Source: Candidatus Aenigmatarchaeota archaeon
GTDB taxonomy: Archaea > Aenigmatarchaeota > Aenigmatarchaeia > QMZS01
Length of the DNA stretch: 64,000 bases
Reading direction: 5' to 3'
Assembly: GCA_016932615.1 (NCBI GenBank)
Contig: JAFGCN010000007.1
Location: 62,001 to 126,000, forward strand
In this document: positions 25,473 to 35,392 of the stretch, piece after piece
Layout: each line of letters opens with the position of its first letter
Position numbering within the stretch: position 1 is the first letter of the stretch
The notes under the pieces: model-generated
Database searches by the model: none
What the model saw: only the letters and a program-made list of their open reading frames with translations
Told to the model about the DNA's origin: nothing
Program-made: the position numbers and the translations under genes

Positions 25473-28400
25473 CTAGTCCGTGAAATAATTCTCGAAATAG
25501 ATGTTGTTTGGCCAGTAGCCCTCCTGCTTCTCTTCGGACACTGCCTGTTCGCCGTACCACATTATGAAGTTTCCTGCCATGCAGCTTACAAACCCGCCGA
25601 TGCCGCTTGCGGCACCGCTTCCCGCGGTCGTGATGTCAATTGCCACTTCAAGCCCCATATCTATGACTGTTGCAGCCAGAACCCAACCACCCGCCTTTAC
25701 ATCCGCCCAGGCAGTTGGGGAAGAATAGCAAAAGCCGGTCGCTGCATTTCCAGCGCCCATTTCATCAGTAGCATAGTACTTTATCTTGATGCATGGGGTT
25801 TTCTCACCCTGCTCAAAAACCAGAGGAAGGTTGTACCAGTAAAGCTTTCCAATTTCTCCGTTAGGGTCTATGTCCTGTCCCCCATCGGACTTTTTTGGCA
25901 GGATTATCTTACCGGACTGGGAAAGCTGGTTTTGTATCCTGTGGGCATTTGAGTCCAAAAATAGGTTTGCTTTGGCTTCCGTGTCAAAGCCCCATTCGAT
26001 GGAGTCCACTGTCGAAACAATGTAAAACGCCTTCTTGCCGCCATACTGGACATCTATCCTGCAAGCCCCTTCACCGGTAGCCAGGTACGTTCCAATGTCA
26101 TTTGTGCTTGTCCTCTGGCAGACGCCGGCTGTGCCTTCAGACCAGACAAGCCCTGAAGTAACCTCATTTCCGTCTTCGCCATAAGCCCTAAAAGCCCTTG
26201 ATGTCCCGCCGCGAAAAGTGCCCTCAACTTCTGGCTCTATATAAATTTCACCCCCTATGGGCGCAAAGTCAAGACCCATCACTGAGCCAAGGTTATTTCG
26301 AACCAAGGGAAAGGTAAGCGTGCTATACTCCTCACAGGAATCGAAGTGCAGAACCTCGCCCTGAATCGGGCTGGACGAGCCGTCTTCCTTTGAAAGAACC
26401 CATGATAGGCAACACCACTCATTTGCCTTGATGTTTTCCTTTCCGTCCAGCGTGTCCTTCACCAGGTTTGAAGCGCCGATATTTTCCCAATGCGCGCACT
26501 TGAGCCAAAGCTGGCTTTCGTCTATGCAGGTGTGGTACTTGAAGGGAACTGATGGCAAAACTATCGGGTCAAAGGATATTTCCTTGCCTTTGGCCTCGTC
26601 CAGGTTGTTTACGATTGATGCTTCGAGTGGAAGGACAAAGTCCCACTCTCCAAGAGTATCCATTAGCTTATCCACCTTAGAAAGCTCATCCTCACGGGTA
26701 CCATCTCCCGAAGGCCATTGGTCACCCTTGGTATCCTTAATTTGATTTATTCTGTCACGTGTTTTTTCGGAAAGGTCTGCATAATACTCCCCAAAGTAGT
26801 CATCCCACCTTCCGACGCTGAAGGTAACCATTCCCGAGTCAGTCAGGTCAAAAGAAAGGTCGCACCTTCCAAGGTCATCCTTGCAGATAAGAGGCACAAG
26901 CACTCGCAGGTTTTCGTCAAGGACTTCCGCTTCCCCGGAAAAGCTTGCATACGACCTCTTCTTAGTAAGCGTGCATTTCAGGCGCACCTCATCTCCAATA
27001 AAGTCTTCGATGGTGCACTTGACCTCAAAGATGTCCGGCGAAGAAGTGTCAATATAATACTGCTCCTGCATTATGCAGTCGCATGCAGTCCTCTCAATTT
27101 TCACCTTTCCTGAGCATGGGCTTGCGGTGTAGAACTTAGAGGTGGTCTTTCCGCCAAAAAGCTTTGTGCCAAAACTGTTTAGCGTTGCAATGCTCCAGGA
27201 GCTGGAACTTCCAGATATAAGTGCTGCGTCCGCAGGGGTCTTGTCAAGCTCGATGTAGTCTATGCCAACTGCCTTGCAGTCATCAAGCGGAAGAATGCTT
27301 ATCGAAGGGTTAACTGCAGACTTCAGGCAGAGCGCGTTTCCTGAGCAGGGATAAAACTTGTACTGCGCCTGGTCAAAAAGCGAAACCTCGAGCGTGTTGA
27401 ACATAAACGAAGCCCCGTACGACGTAGTTGCCCAACGGCCTTCTCTTATAAGCCCCGACTTTGCAATCTGCCCAAGCCGCTCGACTCCCATGACGCTTGA
27501 ATATGCAGCTATTGCGGGAAGCCCAAAGCGCCTTGTTTCTATCGCATCAAGATAGACGCGGGAATATTCTATCGGCTGAGGCCCCGCCTTTATTGTCGTG
27601 CCGCGAATATCAACTTCTGTGGTGGGTAATTTGTTATCGTCCAGGAGATGCCTTGACAAAGATTCCATCTGGCGGAAGTTTTCGTTTATCGCCTGAGTGT
27701 CCTGAAATACCTCCACAAAATTCTGCCACTCGCCGTCTATCTCGCCCTTTGAATCGGTAAATATCCTTTTTACAACCCGGACGTCTGCTTTGCTTATCTC
27801 ATCACCTGCCCCAACCCGCCTCACAAGCCCCCCTAAGAACTCTTCTTCGGCGTCACTGAGAGTATTTCCATCCGGCCCAAGTATACGGCGGTTTACAAGC
27901 GGGTTTGAGCCGGACCCAAGAATTTGCGTGTGCTTTTCTATGTCTTTGGCAAGTATATCTGAAGATGCGCTGTAAAGCTGCTTAGCATCATCTGAATTTT
28001 TGAGCTGAGAAACAATGTTCTTGTAGCCGCCTTCCGTAAGCTCCTTATTGGTTTTGAGGCCATCAAGCTGCTTTATCAGCCTATTTGCAGCAGAAGTGTC
28101 ACCTCCTTCCCTTGCCAAGACTGACTTAAGGGAATTGATTCCCGTAGAGCTGTCGGAAATAATTTCCTCAGTCTTGCTGAAAGCCGTCAAATGGCGACCA
28201 ACAGGCGAGACCATTGGCGGGTCCACTGCAACCGAAAGGGCTTTTTTCGGGAAAAACCTGTTGAAAACTTTTCCAAGACTCTGGTCATAAGCCCCCTTGC
28301 CTTTAGACAAAACATTCCTGCCATTTCTGACAAGCCAGGTTTTTTCGACAGTTTCCCTAACAGTCCCGCCAGCGACGCGGGCAGTAATATAAATAGAATC

Positions 28401-29003
28401 ATAATCCCTGAGCAGCCGGTCAAGCGCGCGGTTTTTCTGGTAAATCTCGGTCATGTCGTCCACGCTTCCTGCTTTTCTTGCAATTCTTGCCCCCAGGTTC
28501 TTCATGTCTCCAAGAACCGGAACTGCAGAAGTGCTAAGGCATATCGCGGCATCGGAAAATTTCATGGCCTGGCTGGTCGTCCTTTCTGCCGCAACACTGC
28601 TCCAGCCCGTCCAACCGGAATCCTCGCCGACAGGAAAGTCCTCATAATACAGCACATACCAGGGGTCGCCAAAAGAGTCGAGAGCTGCCATATACCTGAG
28701 CGCATCCGAGGTCGCGGCAAAGTCCCCACTTGCAATCGAGCCCATCAGGGAAAGCGGATGCTTTGAAATCCCGCTCGATGAAAGGCGCTGTGGAAAATTG
28801 ACAGAAACCTCCTGTGTGGCTCCAGTAACGCAGACCTGGTTTATCGCAGTCTGCATATTCCGGGCAGTTATCTCCGCCTGCTGCTCATACTGAAAAGCCC
28901 CTGCCTGCCCAAGAACCTTAAAGACCGCCATGAAAATCACGACCGAGACTACAAGCCCAAAGAGAATCAGAAGCGGCGGATAAGCCCCTTTCAGTTCATT
29001 CAT
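25473..29003 (-). CDS. Giant pilin-like surface protein (1,176 residues)
   Basis: A transmembrane helix at about 9-34 follows MNELKGAYPP. The next segment (MQTAINQVCVTG ... VSVNFPQRL) resembles the post-helix Cys/strand pattern of archaeal pilin-like proteins. About residues 150-480 are mostly helical with charged repeats. The later half has many Cys (CSGKVKIERTACDC, CLSWVLSKEDG) and beta-rich stretches. A Gly/Ala-rich hydrophobic segment lies near the C-terminus. It is divergent from the FlaI-type ATPase gene across 39 bases. Function is unknown; a pilus-tip or adhesin role is inferred. Confidence 0.65.
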   Translation of the reverse strand: MNELKGAYPPLLILFGLVVSVVIFMAVFKVLGQAGAFQYEQQAEITARNMQTAINQVCVTGATQEVSVNFPQRLSSSGISKHPLSLMGSIASGDFAATSDALRYMAALDSFGDPWYVLYYEDFPVGEDSGWTGWSSVAAERTTSQAMKFSDAAICLSTSAVPVLGDMKNLGARIARKAGSVDDMTEIYQKNRALDRLLRDYDSIYITARVAGGTVRETVEKTWLVRNGRNVLSKGKGAYDQSLGKVFNRFFPKKALSVAVDPPMVSPVGRHLTAFSKTEEIISDSSTGINSLKSVLAREGGDTSAANRLIKQLDGLKTNKELTEGGYKNIVSQLKNSDDAKQLYSASSDILAKDIEKHTQILGSGSNPLVNRRILGPDGNTLSDAEEEFLGGLVRRVGAGDEISKADVRVVKRIFTDSKGEIDGEWQNFVEVFQDTQAINENFRQMESLSRHLLDDNKLPTTEVDIRGTTIKAGPQPIEYSRVYLDAIETRRFGLPAIAAYSSVMGVERLGQIAKSGLIREGRWATTSYGASFMFNTLEVSLFDQAQYKFYPCSGNALCLKSAVNPSISILPLDDCKAVGIDYIELDKTPADAALISGSSSSWSIATLNSFGTKLFGGKTTSKFYTASPCSGKVKIERTACDCIMQEQYYIDTSSPDIFEVKCTIEDFIGDEVRLKCTLTKKRSYASFSGEAEVLDENLRVLVPLICKDDLGRCDLSFDLTDSGMVTFSVGRWDDYFGEYYADLSEKTRDRINQIKDTKGDQWPSGDGTREDELSKVDKLMDTLGEWDFVLPLEASIVNNLDEAKGKEISFDPIVLPSVPFKYHTCIDESQLWLKCAHWENIGASNLVKDTLDGKENIKANEWCCLSWVLSKEDGSSSPIQGEVLHFDSCEEYSTLTFPLVRNNLGSVMGLDFAPIGGEIYIEPEVEGTFRGGTSRAFRAYGEDGNEVTSGLVWSEGTAGVCQRTSTNDIGTYLATGEGACRIDVQYGGKKAFYIVSTVDSIEWGFDTEAKANLFLDSNAHRIQNQLSQSGKIILPKKSDGGQDIDPNGEIGKLYWYNLPLVFEQGEKTPCIKIKYYATDEMGAGNAATGFCYSSPTAWADVKAGGWVLAATVIDMGLEVAIDITTAGSGAASGIGGFVSCMAGNFIMWYGEQAVSEEKQEGYWPNNIYFENYFTD

Positions 29004-29042
29004 AAAAATAGGTCTTAATTATAGATTATACCCTATCTAATT

Positions 29043-30524
29043 ATGTTCAGGCCAGAGGAATCGCCGCAGCTTGTCGAATTTCCAAAAGACTTGCAAAAAA
29101 CGGATACGACTTACCTTCTCTTAAGGCCTTTTGCAAAAGCGCATTTATTTTACAGAAACGGGGAAATTCATTACGAGATTATTGAGCCGGAGCTTACCCG
29201 GGATGATGAAGTGATGCTTGAAAAGCTTCACCAAGGGCTTTTGCAGACCATAGACATTTCACCGGAAGAAGTAAAAGACCCGGATGAGCTTATGAAATAC
29301 CTTAACGAAAAAATAAAGCGCCTGCTGGAAGAATACGGAATCTCAATTTCTGAAAAGCACTTTGAAAAGCTCATGTACTATATCTACCGCAACTTTGTGG
29401 GGCTTAACGAAATCGAAGCCGTGATGCATGACGAGTACATCGAGGACATAAACTGCAACGGCACGAAAACTCCTCTCTATGTAAAGCACAGAATTCTTGG
29501 AAACCTCAGGTCAAACATCTGCTTTACTGAAAACGAAAAGCTGAAGAACTTCATAATCAAGCTTGCCCAGAGGTGCGACAAATATATTACCTACTCGGAC
29601 CCCTTCCTGGAGGGAAGCCTGCCTGACGGAAGCCGAGTCCAGGGAACCATATCCGACGAGGTTTCCCCAAGAGGCCCAAACTTTTCCATAAGGAAATTCA
29701 GGCATACCCCTTTTTCGCCGACAGAACTTCTTCACTCAAAAACAATTTCCCCACAGGCAATGGCATACCTCTGGTACCTCATCGAGAAGGGCTCAAATAT
29801 ACTCATCATAGGCGGCTCAGGCGCCGGAAAGACAACGCTCCTGAACGTGATTGCAACTTTTATCCCGGAAAAGTCTAAAGTGGTTTCTATAGAGGACACG
29901 CGCGAGATAAAGCTTTTCCATGAAAACTGGACCGCTACAGTTGCAAGAGCTTCCATTGGAGGAATGCGCCTCGGGGAAGTCGGGCTTGAGGAGCTTTTGA
30001 GGGAAAGCTTCAGGGAAAACCCCGACCATGTCCTGGTTGGCGAAGTGAGGGGAAAAGAAACCTACATAATGTTCCAGGGCATGGCTTCAGGACACCCCAC
30101 AATGGCAACATTTCACTCTGAGGACATCGACTCAGTCTTAAACCGCCTCAAAACGCCGCCCATAAACCTTCCCGGCTCCCTAATCGAGCTTCTTGACGTA
30201 GTCGTGACAATTGACCGGATTGAATCCCAAAACCACCTTCAGAGAAGAGTTTCAAAAATAGAGGAATTCCGGCAGATTGATGAAAGGACCGGAAAGGCGG
30301 TAACTACCGTGGTTTCCTCCTGGAACAGCAAAGATGATTCTTTTGAAGACGGGCTTGAGAGCTTTGCCCTCGCGGCACTTGCAAAAAAATCAGGCCTGGA
30401 TATAAAAGATGTCAGGAGAGAAATCGAAAAAAGAAAGGCCTTCCTTGAAAAGCTGTCAAAGGAAATGGTGCTCGATATTGGCCAGGTGCACAGGGAGATA
30501 CAAACTTATTATTCGAAAAGTTAA
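29043..30524 (+). CDS. Type II/IV secretion system ATPase (FlaI/VirB11/TadA type)
   Basis: 493 residues. N-terminal domain with YRNFVGLNEIEAVMHD, then Walker A GGSGAGKTT near residue 257, an Asp box (VSIEDTREIKLFHENW), Walker B-like PDHVLVGEVRGKE and a His box (GHPTMATFHSED). Hexameric ATPase that powers pilus or archaellum assembly. The partner membrane protein (TadC/FlaJ) is not encoded next to it. Pilins are encoded 10 kb away and a giant pilin-like protein is divergent. Confidence 0.9.
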   Translation: MFRPEESPQLVEFPKDLQKTDTTYLLLRPFAKAHLFYRNGEIHYEIIEPELTRDDEVMLEKLHQGLLQTIDISPEEVKDPDELMKYLNEKIKRLLEEYGISISEKHFEKLMYYIYRNFVGLNEIEAVMHDEYIEDINCNGTKTPLYVKHRILGNLRSNICFTENEKLKNFIIKLAQRCDKYITYSDPFLEGSLPDGSRVQGTISDEVSPRGPNFSIRKFRHTPFSPTELLHSKTISPQAMAYLWYLIEKGSNILIIGGSGAGKTTLLNVIATFIPEKSKVVSIEDTREIKLFHENWTATVARASIGGMRLGEVGLEELLRESFRENPDHVLVGEVRGKETYIMFQGMASGHPTMATFHSEDIDSVLNRLKTPPINLPGSLIELLDVVVTIDRIESQNHLQRRVSKIEEFRQIDERTGKAVTTVVSSWNSKDDSFEDGLESFALAALAKKSGLDIKDVRREIEKRKAFLEKLSKEMVLDIGQVHREIQTYYSKS

Positions 30525-30527
30525 ATT

Positions 30528-30839
30528 ATGGCTGGCTTTAAGACCGAGCCCTCAGTATGGAGGCGGGTATCAGAAATAAATCCAAATCTTGACACCAGAG
30601 TGAGAATCTTAGGAAAAATTATCGATCCCCAGGAGGGGTTTTTCGTGATGGACGATGGAAGCGGGAACATCACGGTCTCCTATTCTGACGAGTCCCCAAA
30701 GCCGGAAGAGCTAAAGCAGGGGCTGCTTGTAAGGGTAATCGGTTTTGTAATACCCAGCGAACCCATAGAGCTTCAGGCAGAAATCATACACGACATGAGC
30801 AAGTTGAACACCAAGTACCTGGACATTCTGAGAAGCTGA
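30528..30839 (+). CDS. OB-fold protein (RPA-small-subunit-like)
   Basis: 103 residues, 3 bases after the ATPase gene. The core TRVRILGKIIDPQEGFFVMDDGSGNITVSY and LVRVIGFVIPS matches a single OB fold of the tRNA_anti/RPA32 kind. No zinc finger or winged helix is visible. It probably binds single-stranded nucleic acid. Co-transcription with a secretion ATPase is unusual and may be fortuitous. Confidence 0.7.
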   Translation: MAGFKTEPSVWRRVSEINPNLDTRVRILGKIIDPQEGFFVMDDGSGNITVSYSDESPKPEELKQGLLVRVIGFVIPSEPIELQAEIIHDMSKLNTKYLDILRS

Positions 30840-30873
30840 TATTGGGTGCTGAAACCTATATATTGATGTGTAA

Positions 30874-31497
30874 CTAATGCTTCTTAAGTTTTTTACGAAG
30901 CTCTGCAAAAATCTTTTTCTCGTCCTTCTCGTTGAACGGGAGAAGGCATATAAATGTCAGATAGCCCTCAAAGGCCCCTTTTTGCCAGACAATCGGCCGC
31001 TGGAAGAACTTCTCTGACAAGTAGCCGCAGTCTATTCCAAGCGCGCAGGTGCAGTGGCGAAGCAGGTCCGGGTTCTTGCAGGGCTTTCCCTGCGCCCTCC
31101 TGCAGGGCGAACAGATGCGGCACGACCTCGCAGAAATGTATTTTGAGCCGGAAAACTCCTCTAAAGACCGCATAAGCTTATCTATCCGGGCTTCCGAGAC
31201 GCTTTCAAGTTCCCGGTATGCAGGAATTTCTGCGGTTTTAAGGCCTTCAGCGGGCTTTACGCAAAAGCTGATGGCAAGAATGTGGCTGAATTTGCGCGTG
31301 TACTTGTTAAAACTAGTGCCATGGGGCGGGCAACTGTGGTTTTTCCCGTAATTTGAGCAACCCTTGCGGCAGGCCTCCTCAAATAATTCCTTTAGGATAA
31401 AAACCTCGTCCTTTGATATCTTCCTTCCAAGAACGCTCGCCTCCACCCCATTCCCGGCATCACCCAAGAGTAATGTGCCTTTAACGTCAAACCTCAT
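30874..31497 (-). CDS. DUF2284 predicted metal-binding protein
   Basis: 207 residues. Cys pattern C(x)3C..Y(G)...SCPPHG (CRKGCSNYGKNHSCPPHG) near residues 42-60, then CRICSPCRRAQGKPCKNPD near residues 120-140 and CTCALGIDCGY. These match DUF2284, which is thought to bind metal or an Fe-S cluster. The reaction is unknown. It converges on the OB-fold gene. Confidence 0.8.
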   Translation of the reverse strand: MRFDVKGTLLLGDAGNGVEASVLGRKISKDEVFILKELFEEACRKGCSNYGKNHSCPPHGTSFNKYTRKFSHILAISFCVKPAEGLKTAEIPAYRELESVSEARIDKLMRSLEEFSGSKYISARSCRICSPCRRAQGKPCKNPDLLRHCTCALGIDCGYLSEKFFQRPIVWQKGAFEGYLTFICLLPFNEKDEKKIFAELRKKLKKH

Positions 31498-31530
31498 AGA
31501 ATTACACTATTTTAAAGCTTATCTAATTAT

Positions 31531-32538
31531 ATGTCCTACCTCCTGATAGCCACCCTGCTTGTTTTCTCAGGAGTGTTTTCGGGGCTCACACTTGGGTTTT
31601 TCAGCTTAAACAAGGCAGATTTGGAGCGAAAGGCCCAGCTCGGCGACAAGCAGGCAAAAAAGATATACTCTGTGCGCAAAAACGGAAACCTTCTTCTTTG
31701 CACCCTTATTGTGGCAAATGTGGCGGTAAACACCACATTATCCATACTTCTTGGAAACCTGCTCTTTGGTATGCTTGCAAACATAACCGCAACAGCCCTT
31801 ATAGTCATATTTGGCGAGATAATACCCCAGGCGCTATTTTCAAGGCACGCCCTGCATATCGGCTCGAAATTTGCCTGGTTTGTACAGATTTTCATGTACT
31901 TTCTCTACCCCATATGCTGGCCAATTTCAAAAGTGCTTGATCGGTATCTGGGAGATGAAATGCCGACCATCTATTCCAAAAAGGAACTGATGAAAATTAT
32001 CGAGGAGCACGAAAACGCAGATGAAAAAATTATCGATGCCGATGAAGAGAAAATACTAAAAGGCGCCCTCTCGTTTTCGGAAAAGATTGCCCGAAACATT
32101 ATGACTCCAAGAACCGCGGTAAAAATGCTGGACTTTGGCCAAAAGCTCGACAAATCCACGCTCCTTTGGATTAAAAACTCCGGCTACTCGAGGGTGCCGG
32201 TTTACAAAAAAGACAAGGATAACATTGTAGGGATTCTCTACACAAGGGACATTCTTGGGAAGGATACTAGAAAGCTGACTGCCGGAAAAGTGGCAAGAAA
32301 AAACGTGTTTTTTGTTGAGGGCGACAAGCCCCTCGACGACCTGTTCAATGCCTTCAAGAAAACAAAGTGCCACCTTTTTGTCGTGCTTAATGAATTCAGC
32401 GAATTTGCAGGCATTGTCACCATAGAAGATGTCATAGAAGAAATAGTCGGGGAGAGAATACCTGACGAGTTCAAGGGGGAATCCAAACCTGAGGCCATAC
32501 CTTCCAAAAAGACCAGTAGAAATCTAAGGCGAGTCTGA
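31531..32538 (+). CDS. CNNM/CorC-type membrane protein (DUF21 plus CBS pair)
   Basis: 335 residues. The N-terminal DUF21 domain with about four membrane helices (VFSGLTLGFFSLNKADLE, NLLLCTLIVANVAVNT, EIIPQALFSRHA) is followed by two CBS domains (about 185-310; IMTPRTAVKMLDF, GYSRVPVYKKDKDNIVG, FVVLNEFSEFAGIVTIED). No CorC C-terminal domain follows the CBS pair. Related proteins export Mg2+ or regulate its flux. Its stop overlaps the start of the nuclease gene by one base. Confidence 0.88.
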   Translation: MSYLLIATLLVFSGVFSGLTLGFFSLNKADLERKAQLGDKQAKKIYSVRKNGNLLLCTLIVANVAVNTTLSILLGNLLFGMLANITATALIVIFGEIIPQALFSRHALHIGSKFAWFVQIFMYFLYPICWPISKVLDRYLGDEMPTIYSKKELMKIIEEHENADEKIIDADEEKILKGALSFSEKIARNIMTPRTAVKMLDFGQKLDKSTLLWIKNSGYSRVPVYKKDKDNIVGILYTRDILGKDTRKLTAGKVARKNVFFVEGDKPLDDLFNAFKKTKCHLFVVLNEFSEFAGIVTIEDVIEEIVGERIPDEFKGESKPEAIPSKKTSRNLRRV

Positions 32539-33293
32539 TGCTAGAGACGGAAAAGTGCAGGGTGAAAGTCGACAAGAGGGAAATAAAAAGCGGAATTGTG
32601 GACTACCTCAAGACAAACAACTGCATCGTCGAGGAAGAGCAGCTTCAGATTGCGGACTATATCGTTTCGGACAGGGTAGCAATAGAAAGAAAGACCTACT
32701 CCGACCTCATTTCTTCAATAATGGACGGGCGAATCTTTCCACAGGCGCGCGAACTCGCAAACAATTTTGAAAAGCCCCTTCTCCTTGTCGAAGGTTTCGA
32801 GTGCTATATCGGATTTAATGAAAATGTAGTTTTTGGCGCCATTTCCGCAATAGCCGTCGACTTTGGAATATCAACAGTCTGGACAAAAAACAAGATAGAA
32901 AGCGCTAAATTCATACAGACGGTTGCCAAAAGAGAGCAGCTGGACAGGAAGAGGTCATTTCCCCTGCGCATCAAGAAAAAGCCAAAGAACCTTCGAGAAG
33001 AGCAGGAAATTCTGGTTGCAGGCCTCCCTTGCGTTAACTCTGTCCTGTCAAAGCGGCTGCTTGACAAGTTTGGAAATCCCCGGAAAGTGTTTACGGCAAC
33101 AAAAGAGGAGCTTATGGAAATTGAATGCTTGGGCGAAAAGAAAGCAACCAAGTTTTTGGAGATTCTGGAAGGCAGAAGAGAAGGAGCAAATTGTGAAGGC
33201 AGCAGGGAGGAAAAACTCAAAGAAACGGAAGAATCTACACCGCAGGATGCGGAAAGCAAAAACCCAAAAAAGACAGAAACTTCTGTCACATGA
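32538..33293 (+). CDS. XPF/ERCC4-type nuclease with helix-hairpin-helix
   Basis: 251 residues. ERCC4 motifs: VDKRE near residue 10, ADYIVSDRVAIERKT (canonical GDY becomes ADY) and QARELANNFEKPLLLVEG. A tandem HhH region (LVAGLPCVNSVLSKRLLDKFG, KEELMEIECLGEKKATKFLE) lies at about 155-210. The highly charged tail is unusual. No helicase domain is present, so this is the short, crenarchaeal-like XPF form. It would cut 3' flap or branched DNA. It is coupled to the CNNM gene (TGATG). Confidence 0.88.
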   Translation: MLETEKCRVKVDKREIKSGIVDYLKTNNCIVEEEQLQIADYIVSDRVAIERKTYSDLISSIMDGRIFPQARELANNFEKPLLLVEGFECYIGFNENVVFGAISAIAVDFGISTVWTKNKIESAKFIQTVAKREQLDRKRSFPLRIKKKPKNLREEQEILVAGLPCVNSVLSKRLLDKFGNPRKVFTATKEELMEIECLGEKKATKFLEILEGRREGANCEGSREEKLKETEESTPQDAESKNPKKTETSVT

Positions 33294-34503
33294 AAAGCGC
33301 CGCCACCTCGTCCTTTGGATAAACATACTCGTAGGCAAGAACTTTATCAAGGCGCTTTAGCTTGTTGTTGTAAAGCGTATCCTGCACTACAAGCTCAACT
33401 CCAATCGAACTTGGCGGAGCGGTGTCGACAATATTGTCTATCTCTGCCAGGACTTTTTCATAGTTTTCAACACCTTTCAGCTTTTCCTTGTTTCGTGTGA
33501 TTATCCACTCTCCGCCCTCAGAAGAGCCCTTCCTGCTTCCCACAACGGTTATCGCGTCGACTTTAGGGTTACTTGCGTTCGTGCCGCAGCCAGCATAAAT
33601 AAGGATTGCGTCAGGCAGGTCCACATCATATGCAGGGACCTTGCCGCACTCGTAGAAGACACGGGTCTCCTTTGTCTCGGGGTCATACTCCAGGACGCTC
33701 CACTGGAACGGGCCTTCGAAAATCGGCTCCTTGAGAGGCTTTCCCAATGGGTCCTTGTTAAGCATGTTCTGCCAGGTAAGGCCAGTTATGTCACCCACTT
33801 TTTCCATTGCAGCTTCGGGGTAGTTGAAAAAATAGTGCTTGTGCGGCTTTATGCCCGGAGGCGCCTTTTCTCTTGCCGTCAGCATGTCAGAAAGCCGATA
33901 AGGATAATCAAACTCGCTTCCAGGGTGCTGGTTTATCATGGAATATGCGTCCGGTATTCCGCCAGCGTTAACCTTTCTGAGGTTCTTTGCCGACCGACCG
34001 TAAACCGCTTCGCCGTTTTCACCCTCAAATGCAGACTCGGCATCACGCTCACTGCGCGCCTTGCCTGGCGCAATAAGCTGCGCATAGGTCTGCGTGTTCT
34101 TCCAGAGATTTCCCACATCAAAAAAGATCTCGTGAAGCTCAAAATCCTTGCCTTCTGAAGCCTCCTTGAAGTACCTGCAAAGCTCTTTACTTATTCCCAT
34201 CGAATCATCGGGAAATGACCCTTCGGTCTTCACACCAGCGGTGTAAAGTATGGGCAGTTCAGGCCACCTTGAAAAAAACCGCTCTGCCAAAGGGTTTGGG
34301 CAATATTTGCTGCCAGAAACGGGCTTTTCCCGCCCCCCAGAGAGGTTTTCCCTGGATTGGCTTTTTTGGCCCAGATTATGCTCTCCTGAGAAGGGGGCAT
34401 ATTTTGAAGAGCCCTTGCCTAAACGGGAAAATATAGTCTCAGAAACATACTTTTCAGCGTTGCCTAAAGCGTTCCCGATTTTCTCCAAATAGCCCCTTTG
34501 CAT
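33286..34503 (-). CDS. Uncharacterised 405-residue protein
   Basis: No family is recognised. No signal peptide or transmembrane segment. The N-terminal 70 residues are basic, and the remainder is rich in aromatic and acidic residues with motifs HKHYFFNYPEAAMEKVGD and PDAILIYAGCGTNASNPK. The C-terminal block (VGSRKGSSEGGEW ... SIGVELVVQDTLYNNK) is beta-like. It converges with and overlaps the nuclease gene by 8 bases. The 144 bases upstream are AT-rich. Confidence rests on codon structure and length. Confidence 0.6.
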   Translation of the reverse strand: MQRGYLEKIGNALGNAEKYVSETIFSRLGKGSSKYAPFSGEHNLGQKSQSRENLSGGREKPVSGSKYCPNPLAERFFSRWPELPILYTAGVKTEGSFPDDSMGISKELCRYFKEASEGKDFELHEIFFDVGNLWKNTQTYAQLIAPGKARSERDAESAFEGENGEAVYGRSAKNLRKVNAGGIPDAYSMINQHPGSEFDYPYRLSDMLTAREKAPPGIKPHKHYFFNYPEAAMEKVGDITGLTWQNMLNKDPLGKPLKEPIFEGPFQWSVLEYDPETKETRVFYECGKVPAYDVDLPDAILIYAGCGTNASNPKVDAITVVGSRKGSSEGGEWIITRNKEKLKGVENYEKVLAEIDNIVDTAPPSSIGVELVVQDTLYNNKLKRLDKVLAYEYVYPKDEVAALFM

Positions 34504-34647
34504 ATACTATCCTAGATTTTATGCTATTTATAGTTTTTTTGTTTCTTGATAGTGACAACTAAAACCCAAAAATAGGAAACTTTCAAAAATAAAATACCTG
34601 GCTGATGCAAGCATTGGGGTATTGAAAAAATAAATTTCCCTTTTCTT

Positions 34648-35343
34648 TTAGGACGCAACGCCAAACTTCCTATATAGCTCTTCAAGCTCCTTCTTGAATG
34701 CTTCCCGGTTTGCCTTGTTGCCTCTATATTCTCCAGGAACCTTGAATATCTTGTCAAGGATTTCCCTTGCCCAGAAAGGCGGCTCCGCGATGAACGGCTG
34801 CACATTCTCGTAGTGGCTCTTTTCACTGTAGGAATCCTTGCTCGGCACTCCTGCGATAATAAGGTCTGAGCCTTCCGGCTTCTCGTATGCCCAGTCCCTC
34901 ACCACTCTTGAAGCATGGTCCTTGCTTGTGACCGGAAGCAGGGTTCTTACACCCAATTGGTCCGCCATCTTGACCATCTTCTTTACGTTCTCGCTTGTCT
35001 TCAGGGATTCCTCCTCAAGGATAAGGTAGTCCTTTATCTCATGGTAAAGGTCAGGAAGGTATTTCTGGAGCCAGCTTTTCATGGCCTGCGCCTCAGTTAC
35101 GCCGTTTTTCTTGGTGCCGCCGGAAATCACGAAGTAGGTGTCAATATCGTGGTCTTCAAGGTAATCTACCACCTTTTGGGCCATTTTAAGCCGGTCCTCG
35201 ACTACCTCTGCCCATGGCATGTATCCCGAAGGCACGTTCTCGCTATATCCATGCACAAGCACCATTGTGTCGGCCTTGCTGTTTATTGGGTTATATGCCA
35301 CAAACTGCATGGTGCCTGCCTCTTTCTTTTCTGTTTTGCTCAT
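34648..35343 (-). CDS. DUF218/YdcF-SanA-like protein
   Basis: 231 residues from ATG 35343. Signs of DUF218 are the N-terminal MVLVHGYSENVP, TYFVISGGTKKNGVTEAQAM, LILEEESLKTSENVKKM and VTSKDHASRVV, matching the core of that alpha/beta fold. There is no transmembrane helix, unlike bacterial SanA. The family is linked to envelope or cofactor roles, but the reaction here is unknown. An AT-rich tract precedes the ATG. Confidence 0.7.
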   Translation of the reverse strand: MSKTEKKEAGTMQFVAYNPINSKADTMVLVHGYSENVPSGYMPWAEVVEDRLKMAQKVVDYLEDHDIDTYFVISGGTKKNGVTEAQAMKSWLQKYLPDLYHEIKDYLILEEESLKTSENVKKMVKMADQLGVRTLLPVTSKDHASRVVRDWAYEKPEGSDLIIAGVPSKDSYSEKSHYENVQPFIAEPPFWAREILDKIFKVPGEYRGNKANREAFKKELEELYRKFGVAS

Positions 35344-35392
35344 TAGTTTATACCTCGTTAAACAATATATTATTTTTGGGTGGTATTTATTC

